Source of the DNA: a virus
Strand: one strand, 5' to 3'
Length of the DNA stretch: 27,021 nt
Virus record (IMG/VR): IMGVR_UViG_3300021197_000624
Coordinates: 1 to 27,021 of that record
Position numbers and translations under genes: made by a program. The notes beneath the pieces were generated by a model. That model worked only from the letters and a program-made list of their open reading frames with translations. It searched no databases and was not told the DNA's origin. This document shows positions 11,866 to 18,504 of the stretch, one piece after another (positions within the stretch are counted from its first letter, which is position 1; each line of letters begins with the position of its first letter).

Positions 11866-13628
11866 GCCGCTGGGTCTTTGACCTGGAGAGCAACGGCCTA
11901 CTTGATACTGTAAGCACCGTACATTGCATTTGTCTGAGACACGTTGAGACCAACGAAAAGCTATCGTTTGGCCCCGATGAGATAGACCGTGCGATATACG
12001 TCTTGATGAATGCCGAGGAAGTCATCGGTCACAACATCATAGCTTATGATATCCCTGTTCTTCAGAAGCTGTATCCAGACTTTAGCATCCAAGGCAAAGT
12101 CACAGATACATTAGTCATGTCTAGGTTAATGAGAACTACGTTAGCTGAGACAGATACAATCAAGCATCAACTCAAGCCTCATGAGTTCCCTCGGAAGCTC
12201 ATCGGCAGCCACAGCCTCAAGGCATGGGGTTATCGCATCGGTATATACAAAGGTGAATACGATGGTGGCTGGGAGAACTTCAGCCAAGAAATGCTGGACT
12301 ACTGTCTTCAAGACACCGCTGTCACCATGACCTTGTACCAGGTGTTTATGGACAGCGGGTTCAGCCAAGAAAGCATAGACCTAGAGCACAGGTTGGCTGA
12401 GGTTTGCTTCCGTATTGGAAACAATGGCTGGACGTTCGACAAGGCTGCAGCCACTAAGCTTTACTCTGAGTTAGCACAGAAACGACAAGAGTTAGAGGAT
12501 GGTCTACATGAGCTCTTCCCGCCCTGGGAGATCACTGAAGACTTCTATCCTAAGGTTAACAACAGAGCCCGTGGATACAAGAAGGGTGAGCTCTTTGTTA
12601 AACGTAAGGCCATCCATTTTAACCCTAGCTCACGGCGGCACATAGAGTTCTGTCTCAAGCAAAAGTACGCCTGGAAACCTAAGAAGTTTACAGACAACGG
12701 GCACGCCCAGATAGACGAGACAGTGCTGGCTGGGCTGCACTACCCTGAGGCACAGGCGTTGGCTGAGTTCTTCTTAGTACAGAAGCGCCTCGGTCAGTTA
12801 GCTGAGGGTCCACAAGCGTGGCTCAAGCGTGTCGATGACGATGGACGCATAAGACACACAATCGTGTCTGGCGGCACTGTCAGTGGCCGAGCAGCGCATA
12901 GGGGGCCTAACCTAGCCCAGGTGCCCAAGTGTGGCCTTCCGTATGGCGCAGAGTGCCGTAGATTATTCACGGTGCCTGAGGGCTGGTGTTTACTTGGGTC
13001 TGACCTGTCAGGGTTGGAGCTTAGGTGTCTCGCACATTACCTAGATGACGGTGGTGAGTATGCAAAACAGGTGCTCGAGGGTGATATCCATACACACAAC
13101 CAGAAGGCAGCTGGGTTAGCCACCAGGGATCAAGCCAAGACGTTTATCTATGCCACCATGTATGGCGGTGGTGATCAGCTGATCGGTAAGATTGCTGGGG
13201 GCAATGCCAAGCAAGGCAAGAAGCTCAAGGACAACTTCAACAAGGCCATACCAGCCTTTGCACAGCTTCAGACAAACCTTCGCAGGGCATACCAGCGCGG
13301 CCACCTCAAAGGCCTCGATGGACGTCTGTTGAATGTCCGTAGTGAGCACAAGTTGCTCTCTCAGCTTCTACAGTCAGCCGGCGCTGTCATCTGCAAGAAG
13401 TGGGTAGACCTAGTCGATGCTGAGTTAACCAAGCATCACAAAGGTGACGCATACATCGTTGGGTGGATCCACGATGAAGTTCAAATCGCATGTAAAACAG
13501 AAGAGGTAGCTGCCGATGTCGGTGATATCACTAGAAGAATGGCGCAAGAAGCAGGGGTTGCTCTCAAAACTAAAATACCCATCACCTCAGAACATTCCGT
13601 GGGAAAAACTTGGGCTGCTACACACTGA
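11862..13628 (+). CDS. Family A DNA polymerase, T7 gp5-like
   Basis: A 588-residue replicative polymerase with proofreading (T7 gp5: 704). It starts at a TTG that overlaps the previous stop. Exonuclease motifs: Asp7/Glu9 (FDLESNGL), VIGHNIIAYDIPVL and DYCLQDTAVTMTLY. Polymerase motifs: A with Asp381 (GSDLSGLELRCLAHYL), B (RDQAKTFIYATMYGGGDQ) and C with Asp538 (GWIHDEVQI). FNPSSRRHIEFCL and RLGQLAEG also match T7. Only about 30 residues lie between Trp222 and the FNPSSR block, against about 85 in T7, so the thioredoxin-binding insertion looks missing or greatly reduced. The last 113 bases overlap the next gene. Confidence 0.95.
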   Translation: MSRWVFDLESNGLLDTVSTVHCICLRHVETNEKLSFGPDEIDRAIYVLMNAEEVIGHNIIAYDIPVLQKLYPDFSIQGKVTDTLVMSRLMRTTLAETDTIKHQLKPHEFPRKLIGSHSLKAWGYRIGIYKGEYDGGWENFSQEMLDYCLQDTAVTMTLYQVFMDSGFSQESIDLEHRLAEVCFRIGNNGWTFDKAAATKLYSELAQKRQELEDGLHELFPPWEITEDFYPKVNNRARGYKKGELFVKRKAIHFNPSSRRHIEFCLKQKYAWKPKKFTDNGHAQIDETVLAGLHYPEAQALAEFFLVQKRLGQLAEGPQAWLKRVDDDGRIRHTIVSGGTVSGRAAHRGPNLAQVPKCGLPYGAECRRLFTVPEGWCLLGSDLSGLELRCLAHYLDDGGEYAKQVLEGDIHTHNQKAAGLATRDQAKTFIYATMYGGGDQLIGKIAGGNAKQGKKLKDNFNKAIPAFAQLQTNLRRAYQRGHLKGLDGRLLNVRSEHKLLSQLLQSAGAVICKKWVDLVDAELTKHHKGDAYIVGWIHDEVQIACKTEEVAADVGDITRRMAQEAGVALKTKIPITSEHSVGKTWAATH

Positions 13629-13905
13629 GGTCAATTCACAGATGGCACACTTCATGTGCTTCTACCTGGTCTTAGACAGGGCGTGGAGACAACCTTTTAG
13701 CATCAGCGGAGACTTCTCACGCAAAGGCGCATTCTACGTGTGCATGGCTGCGTCCGAGGGACACATCACAACCAATGTCGGCGAAGAAACCTATGCACAT
13801 AAGTGGCACATCACCGAGCTTGGCATGGAAACTAAAGGAGAGTTAGATGAGCTACTTAAAGAAGTATTTGCAGACGCCTCAGGAAGAAACAGTCCTACTC
13901 ATTGA
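13516..13905 (+). CDS. Hypothetical protein overlapping polymerase and exonuclease genes
   Basis: A 129-residue ORF. The first 113 bases lie inside the polymerase gene and the last 59 inside the exonuclease gene; the 218 bases between those genes are coding only in this frame. The start MSVISLEEWRKKQ is typical of a small phage protein, with a GAGG about 11 bases upstream. A later Met in AHFMCFYLV would be an alternative start. The middle looks like a compact alpha/beta fold (FSRKGAFYVCMAASEGHIT). The function is unknown. Confidence 0.65.
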   Translation: MSVISLEEWRKKQGLLSKLKYPSPQNIPWEKLGLLHTEVNSQMAHFMCFYLVLDRAWRQPFSISGDFSRKGAFYVCMAASEGHITTNVGEETYAHKWHITELGMETKGELDELLKEVFADASGRNSPTH

Positions 13906-14635
13906 TGGCGACTTGTACTTGTACAGAGCCTGCGCTGCCTGTGAGACTGAGATAGACTGGGGTGATGACATCTGGTCCCTGTCTACAGATCTGAAGGAAG
14001 CCAAGACTGTATTCCAGAAGACTATAGATGACTTCTGTGACACCTTAGGCACAGGTCACTTCATTGTCTGTTTGTCTGACAAAGGTAACTTCAGAAAAGA
14101 ACTAGATTCCACATACAAAGGTGGACGAAAGAAAGTCAGGAAGCCCGTTGGCTACCTGGAGATGCTAAGGTGGGTCAAGAAGACTTACCGCTGGCACATA
14201 GAGCCAATGCTGGAAGCCGATGATGTCATGGGCATCTTAGGTTCAGCACCAAACCACAACACAATCGTCATTAGCGATGACAAAGATCTCAAGTCGGTGC
14301 CATGCAAACTCTTCAGGCCAATGTCTGGTGAGTTTCAAACGATCAACAAGGCCCAAGCAGATCTTTGGTTCTACACCCAGGCACTCACTGGTGATGTCAC
14401 CGATGGTTATGCTGGGTGCCCATCGGTTGGCATTAAGACAGCCGAGAAACTGCTTAAGCAAAACCCTAGTTGGTCCACGGTGGTCAACGCATATGCCAAG
14501 CAGAAACTAAACGCGAACTATGCGCTTACCCAAGCACGTCTCGCACGCATCCTCAGATATGAGGATTGGGACTTGGATAGCAACACAATCAAACTATGGG
14601 AGCCACGCCATGAAACTAATGCCAAGAAAACGTAG
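13847..14635 (+). CDS. 5'-3' exonuclease, T7 gp6 / FEN-like
   Basis: A 262-residue flap-endonuclease/5'-exonuclease family protein that removes primers and degrades host DNA. AAGGAG lies 6 bases upstream. Motifs in order: metal-binding Asp20/Asp22 (LLIDGDLYLYRA); FRKELDSTYKGGRKKVRKP, the DNA-binding arch element shared with T7 gp6; EPMLEADDVMG; VISDDKDLKSV; and the helix-hairpin-helix-like LTGDVTDGYAGCPSVGIKTA. The length is close to T7 gp6 (300). With endonuclease I it would feed host DNA into the nucleotide pool. Confidence 0.93.
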   Translation: MSYLKKYLQTPQEETVLLIDGDLYLYRACAACETEIDWGDDIWSLSTDLKEAKTVFQKTIDDFCDTLGTGHFIVCLSDKGNFRKELDSTYKGGRKKVRKPVGYLEMLRWVKKTYRWHIEPMLEADDVMGILGSAPNHNTIVISDDKDLKSVPCKLFRPMSGEFQTINKAQADLWFYTQALTGDVTDGYAGCPSVGIKTAEKLLKQNPSWSTVVNAYAKQKLNANYALTQARLARILRYEDWDLDSNTIKLWEPRHETNAKKT

Positions 14636-14837
14636 CACAGGGATGACTGAAGCCTCAGTGCTATCTCAATGGGATCGTTACGTTGAGGTCTGCAAAGTAG
14701 ATAACGACAGGGTCGTTGAGCTTAACGGTGGGCGCAATGCTATGGTACGGCTCTCTGACCCACATAAGTCTGACTACGCAAGACACGCTGGGCAGCTTGG
14801 TGGACGCCCTAGGAAGTGGGTGACCGCACATGGCTGA
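14610..14837 (+). CDS. Small basic hypothetical protein
   Basis: A 75-residue protein. The ATG at 14610 was chosen because GGGAG lies 7 bases upstream; it overlaps the exonuclease by 26 bases. It is basic at both ends (MKLMPRKRS; HAGQLGGRPRKWVTAHG), with ASVLSQWDRYVEVCKVDNDR in the middle. It may bind nucleic acid, but no family is recognised. It overlaps the next gene by 8 bases. Confidence 0.58.
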   Translation: MKLMPRKRSTGMTEASVLSQWDRYVEVCKVDNDRVVELNGGRNAMVRLSDPHKSDYARHAGQLGGRPRKWVTAHG

Positions 14838-15072
14838 CCCAGTAAGAAACCCATCACACTACACCCAGTGGTCCATACAGCCCGTCAAATACATTATGAG
14901 GAACGGTATGGAGTTCTGGCGTGGGAACGTCATCAAGTATGCCAGCCGCGCAGGCAGCAAGACATATGATGGCCTAACCAGGAATGAATCCGAAATCACA
15001 GATCTAGAGAAGTGCATCCGTTACTGCGAGATGCGTATCAATATGCTTGAAGGTAATAACCCCAATGAATGA
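14830..15072 (+). CDS. DUF3310 protein
   Basis: An 80-residue protein matching the DUF3310 pattern (Pfam PF11753, recognised by eye): NPSHYTQWSIQPVKYIMRN, then FWRGNVIKYASRAGSK and DLEKCIRYCEM. DUF3310 also forms part of the T7 gp1.7 nucleotide kinase, so a role in nucleotide metabolism is possible. This short form lacks the rest of that protein. It sits directly before nrdJ and overlaps it by 8 bases. Confidence 0.85.
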   Translation: MADPVRNPSHYTQWSIQPVKYIMRNGMEFWRGNVIKYASRAGSKTYDGLTRNESEITDLEKCIRYCEMRINMLEGNNPNE

Positions 15073-16834
15073 CATGAAGAACGACTTTGGCCCAGCCCTG
15101 CCAATCTCAGAAGAAATACACAAGATGAAGTATCGCTCAGTAGGCGAAAGCTTCAAAGAGGCCATGACTAGGGTAGCCAATGCCCTTAAAGACAGTGACG
15201 AGCACTTCGATACCTTCAGAAACATTCTGTACAACCAGCGCTTCCTACCAGCTGGAAGGGTACAGAGTGCGATGGGCGCACCCAGAACCGTGACGCCCTA
15301 CAACTGCTTCGTGTCCCCTACCATCGAGGACAGCATGGAAGGCATCATGGCAGCTGCTACCAATGCAGCTAGAACCATGCAGCTGGGCGGTGGCATAGGT
15401 TATGACTTCAGCACCCTACGACCAAGAGGTGCCCTGATCAAAAGCCTCGACAGTAAGTCCTCAGGGCCCATCAGCTTCATGGGTATCTTCGATGCTGTCT
15501 GTCAGACTATAGCTAGCGCTGGGCACCGTAGAGGAGCTCAGATGGGTGTCTTACGTGTAGACCACCCAGACATCGAGGAGTTCATCAGAGCTAAGAACAA
15601 CAGCACCAACCTGACAGGGTTTAACATCAGTGTCGGGGTTACTGATGCCTTCATGAATGCAGTTAAGACTGGTGACTTCTTTGACCTGACCTTTGAAGGC
15701 CAAGTGTACAAGACAGTGGATGCCAGAGCCCTATGGGATGATATCCTCAGGTCTACATGGGATTGGGCAGAACCAGGCATTCTGTTCATCGATCGTATCA
15801 ACCAGAAGAATAACCTGTGGTACTGTGAGACCATAGCAGCCACTAACCCATGTGGTGAGCAGCCCCTGCCACCTAATGGCGCTTGCTTGCTGGGGTCATT
15901 CAACCTGACTAAGTACATCAGACAAGACCCCTACACCGATGAGTTCTCCTTAGATCTTAAGCAGCTGTCTGAAGACATCCCTGCAGTCGTGAGAGCTATG
16001 GACAACGTAGTGGACCGTGCAGTGTACCCGATGCCAGCCCAAGAGAAGGAAGCTAAGGATAAACGTAGGATGGGCTTGGGTGTGACTGGGGTAGCCAATG
16101 CTCTAGAGACACTTGGTCTTAAGTATGGATCTAAAGGCTTCCTGGATAAGCTGGGTGAAGTCATGGCTATCATCAGGGACCAATGCTACATGGCATCGGT
16201 GGCACTCTCAGCTGAGAAGGGGAGCTTCCCCCTCTATGATAACGTCAAGTATCTGGAGTCTAACTTCATCAAGACACTGCCTGACCACATCCAAGCAGCC
16301 ATCGGTATGCATGGGATCCGCAACAGTCATCTCCTGTCTGTAGCTCCAACCGGGACCATCAGTCTATCGGCTGACAACGTAAGCTCAGGTATTGAGCCAG
16401 TCTTCAGTCACTACTATGACCGCACGATCCAAACCTTTGATGGACCCAGGATAGAACGAGTAGAAGACTACGCTTACCGAGTACATGGGATCGAAGGTGA
16501 GAAAGCCGATGATCTCTCTGTGTTTGACCATGTGGCCGTGCTGAACCTAGCATCACACTACGTGGACTCTGCCTGCAGTAAGACATGCAACGTAGGTGCT
16601 GATGTCACTTGGGAACAGTTTAAGGACGTCTACATGTCAGCCTATGATGGTGGTGCCAGTGGCTGCACAACCTTCAGAGCCAGTGGTAAACGCTACGGCA
16701 TACTCAATGCATCAACCAGTGAGGATGCAGCTGAACCACAGGTCGAGGAAGACACAGGTACTGACATCGGTGGTGCTGAGGGTGCTGAGGCTTGCTACTA
16801 CGATCCACAGACAGGCCAGAGAACTTGTGAGTAA
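15065..16834 (+). CDS. nrdJ: Class II (B12-dependent) ribonucleotide reductase
   Basis: A 589-residue reductase that converts ribonucleotides to deoxyribonucleotides using adenosylcobalamin. Start at ATG 15065 (GAAGGT 10 bases upstream). Visible motifs: RFLPAGRVQSAMG; Cys81 in PYNCFVS, a redox Cys; GGGIGYDFSTLRP; the NPCGEQ active site with Cys263 and Glu265; SLSADNVSSGIEPVFS after APTGTI; and GCTTFR. The tail has Cys577 and Cys588, the expected C-terminal shuttle pair. No small subunit or activase gene lies nearby, in line with class II. The host must make or take up cobalamin. Confidence 0.92.
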   Translation: MNDMKNDFGPALPISEEIHKMKYRSVGESFKEAMTRVANALKDSDEHFDTFRNILYNQRFLPAGRVQSAMGAPRTVTPYNCFVSPTIEDSMEGIMAAATNAARTMQLGGGIGYDFSTLRPRGALIKSLDSKSSGPISFMGIFDAVCQTIASAGHRRGAQMGVLRVDHPDIEEFIRAKNNSTNLTGFNISVGVTDAFMNAVKTGDFFDLTFEGQVYKTVDARALWDDILRSTWDWAEPGILFIDRINQKNNLWYCETIAATNPCGEQPLPPNGACLLGSFNLTKYIRQDPYTDEFSLDLKQLSEDIPAVVRAMDNVVDRAVYPMPAQEKEAKDKRRMGLGVTGVANALETLGLKYGSKGFLDKLGEVMAIIRDQCYMASVALSAEKGSFPLYDNVKYLESNFIKTLPDHIQAAIGMHGIRNSHLLSVAPTGTISLSADNVSSGIEPVFSHYYDRTIQTFDGPRIERVEDYAYRVHGIEGEKADDLSVFDHVAVLNLASHYVDSACSKTCNVGADVTWEQFKDVYMSAYDGGASGCTTFRASGKRYGILNASTSEDAAEPQVEEDTGTDIGGAEGAEACYYDPQTGQRTCE

Positions 16835-16849
16835 CACAGTGTAGGCAGC

Positions 16850-16899
16850 TGGTGCGGGGGTAACACTAAAGAATACTAAAGGTTAGCTCTCCCGCACCA
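16850..16899 (+). other. Nested hairpin after nrdJ
   Basis: TGGTGCGGG (16850-16858) pairs perfectly with CCCGCACCA (16891-16899). Inside it, TAAC (16861-16864) can pair with GTTA (16882-16885). No T-run follows, so it is not a classic terminator. It may stabilise or process the nrdJ mRNA end. Confidence 0.5.
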
Positions 16900-16974
16900 A
16901 CCTAGGACCTAAGTCCATCTTGGGTCACATAGGTCTTAGTTCTATGGTTATCAAGGCATTTTGTTACAAGATAA

Positions 16975-17128
16975 CCGATGTTCACTATATGCCCCTTATC
17001 CGATGCCTCATCCCATGTATCCGATGACCCTTAAGTAGACAAAAGACACCCAAATACAACCTAGATACTAAGAGACCCCTATACGAAGGAAGCTACTACT
17101 GTCGACGACCGATGATCTACCGATGACC
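16975..17128. repeat. Five CCGATG repeats on one strand
   Basis: CCGATG occurs at 16975, 17000, 17021, 17109 and 17120. Two copies extend to CCGATGACC (17021 and 17120), and one reverse copy (CATCGG) lies at 17380. The spacing is irregular. This density within about 150 bases, flanking promoter P4, suggests protein-binding sites (iteron-like), but chance is possible for a 6-base word. Confidence 0.4.
17066..17084 (+). promoter_or_regulatory. Putative phage RNA polymerase promoter P4 (late/origin)
   Basis: The exact element ACTAAGAGACCCCTA is at 17067-17081, followed by TACGAAGGAAG, the most SP6-like of the set. It is about 620 bases before the first virion gene, so a transcript would carry a long repeat-filled leader. 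It may also prime replication. Confidence 0.72.
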
Positions 17129-17205
17129 AAACCACATGACACTACAGTCCTCTCCCAGACTGTCTCTTGTCTTCTCCCATGTAGGTTTGGTCTTCCGTAG
17201 ATCAT
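17112..17205. repeat. 22-base inverted repeat with nested hairpin
   Basis: Arms 17112-17133 and 17184-17205 are reverse complements at 20 of 22 positions (left arm begins ATGATCTAC and ends GACCAAACC). The 50-base interval contains a second hairpin, ACAGTC (17144-17149) with GACTGT (17158-17163). The whole can fold as a cruciform in DNA or a long hairpin in RNA. It lies 28 bases after promoter P4. Confidence 0.75.
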
Positions 17206-17206
17206 C

Positions 17207-17276
17207 TGAGGTAGACTGAGGTAGACTGAGGTAGACTGAGGTAGACTGAGGTAGACTGAGGTAGACTGAGGTTTAC
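17207..17276. repeat. 10-base tandem repeat, six perfect copies
   Basis: TGAGGTAGAC is repeated six times without change (17207-17266), followed by a degenerate seventh copy (TGAGGTTTAC). The period is about one helical turn, so bound proteins would line up on one face. It starts one base after the right arm of the inverted repeat. Confidence 0.9.
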
Positions 17277-17382
17277 CTTGGTGGGCTTCGGTTCCAATTT
17301 GTTCTTTAAAGACAACAGCCTTGTCCAGACAAAATTAGAACTAATGTCTAATGTCTGGGTTCGCTATCCTACGTTTTGTCAT

Positions 17383-17462
17383 CGGATACACTATCCGTTG
17401 ACCTGGCTATCCAACGATATCAATGACTTAGTTAATCAATGTCTAATCAATGGTCTTAATTA
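17383..17462. other. Short hairpin followed by AT-rich stretch
   Basis: CGGATA (17383-17388) and TATCCG (17392-17397) form a perfect hairpin with a CAC loop. The next 65 bases are richer in A and T than their surroundings and contain ATCAATG twice (17417 region onward) plus TTAATTAGGG at the end. This is a possible DNA-unwinding element. Confidence 0.4.
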
Positions 17463-17574
17463 GGGTCCCATGCCCTCAGATCTGACCCCCAGTACACCCA
17501 ATCAATCAATAGATTTCAAAAGACCGTTAAAGACCAGCCGTTGTTGTTGTTGTTGTTAGACGTCTTGAAGCACA

Positions 17575-17682
17575 CCCAAGTTCCCCACAAAAGACCCACC
17601 TAGGTTTACAAAAGACCCACCTAGGTCTTCCCCAAGTTCCCCACAAAAGACCCACCTAGGTCTACTAGAGCACCACCTAGGT
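17575..17682. repeat. 31-base direct repeat family with ACCTAGGT palindrome
   Basis: Bases 17575-17605 and 17631-17661 are identical over 31 positions (start CCCAAGTTCCCCAC, end ACCTAGGT). The last 19 bases recur at 17608-17626, and a degenerate copy ends at 17682. ACCTAGGT, an 8-base palindrome, therefore occurs four times. AAAGACC, part of the repeat, also occurs at 17519 and 17529. The block ends 22 bases before the first virion gene. Confidence 0.88.
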
Positions 17683-17704
17683 CTACCACCAAAGGATCCC
17701 AGTC

Positions 17705-18448
17705 ATGGCCTTAGAAACAGGAAGTTACATCAACAGTCTGAACGCAGCTAACCCTGCAGCGACTGATGGTCTAGCCCAAGCCGATGACCACCTTCGTCTC
17801 ATCAAGAGCACCGTCAAGGGCACCTTCCCCAGCCTGACAGGGGCTGTCACCAGCAACCAGGCTGACCTTAACATCCTGTCTGGAGCAGCAGCAGCTGGTG
17901 TCACTAGCACCGAGGTTGGCTACCTAGATGGCGTCACCAGTTCCATCCAGACGCAGCTGACAGCCCTAGCTTCATCAGTATCCTTAGTACCCTCTGGTGG
18001 TATCATCCTGTGGTCTGGTGCTATCTCTGCTATCCCCACTGGCTATGTCTTATGTGATGGCAACAACAGTACCCCAGACCTCAGAGCTAGGTTTGTCGTG
18101 GGTTCCCCTAGTGACTCAGGAGACTACGCCGTAGGATCCACAGGTGGTTCTGCAAGTGTTACCTTGACTGAGGCAAACCTACCCGCGCACACCCACGTAG
18201 CTACAGTTACTGACGGGGGCCACGCCCACACGGCCTCAGGTAGGCTGGTAGACAGCTACGATGGCGGTCATGATGATTATGTCATGGCTGACCTATCAAC
18301 CACTGGGTCCACCAATGACACCCAAGAGACCTCTACGACCAACTCAGCTACCACGGGTATCTCTGTGTCTAATGCTAACACAGGCTCTGGGACAGGCCAT
18401 GAGAACAGGCCACCGTTCTATGCCTTGGCCTACATCATGAAGACCTAG
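17705..18448 (+). CDS. Tail fibre protein with phage tail collar domain
   Basis: A 247-residue protein with AAAGGA about 9 bases before the ATG. The N-terminal 90 residues are helical and Ala-rich (LAQADDHLRLIKSTVKGTFPS, then EVGYLDGVTSSIQTQLTAL), a usual trimerising stalk. About residues 98-133 form a tail collar domain (Pfam PF07484 type): SGGIILWSGAISAIPTGYVLCDG with STPDLRARFVVG. Next come HxH motifs (AHTH at 161-164 and HAH at 173-175), as in metal-binding fibre tips, and a final ENRPPFYALAYIMK, common at the end of fibre proteins. It is the first gene of the virion operon. It probably binds the host surface. Confidence 0.88.
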   Translation: MALETGSYINSLNAANPAATDGLAQADDHLRLIKSTVKGTFPSLTGAVTSNQADLNILSGAAAAGVTSTEVGYLDGVTSSIQTQLTALASSVSLVPSGGIILWSGAISAIPTGYVLCDGNNSTPDLRARFVVGSPSDSGDYAVGSTGGSASVTLTEANLPAHTHVATVTDGGHAHTASGRLVDSYDGGHDDYVMADLSTTGSTNDTQETSTTNSATTGISVSNANTGSGTGHENRPPFYALAYIMKT

Positions 18449-18504
18449 CCTAGAGAGTAGGTCACCATAGCAACTCCCGTCCACCAAAGTAGGTACAATC
18501 AGTC

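Larger units (their letters stand above)
16835..17704. other. 870-base repeat-rich non-coding region: candidate origin / late leader
   Basis: No convincing gene is seen on either strand here. The region holds, in order: a GC-rich hairpin, five CCGATG words, a strong phage promoter, a 22-base inverted repeat with a nested hairpin, six perfect 10-base tandem repeats, a small perfect hairpin followed by an AT-rich stretch (about 17398-17462), a TTG microsatellite (17541-17557), and three copies of a 19-base repeat with two 31-base direct copies. A T7-type origin is a phage promoter followed by AT-rich DNA, which this resembles. A packaging or terminal-repeat signal is another option. Confidence 0.6.

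Noticed and set aside
15918-15932. Promoter-like GACCCCTA inside nrdJ
   Set aside because: Only the 3' half of the element matches; the conserved 5' half is absent and the site is coding.
16944-17027. 27-residue ORF between nrdJ and promoter P4
   Set aside because: It has no binding site and its codons run through the CCGATG repeats.
17207-17276. CRISPR array
   Set aside because: The 10-base units are contiguous with no spacers and no cas genes are present.
17278-17463. 61-residue ORF with a TTG start in the non-coding region
   Set aside because: It has no binding site, begins at the edge of the tandem repeats, includes the small hairpin and has no family-like sequence.
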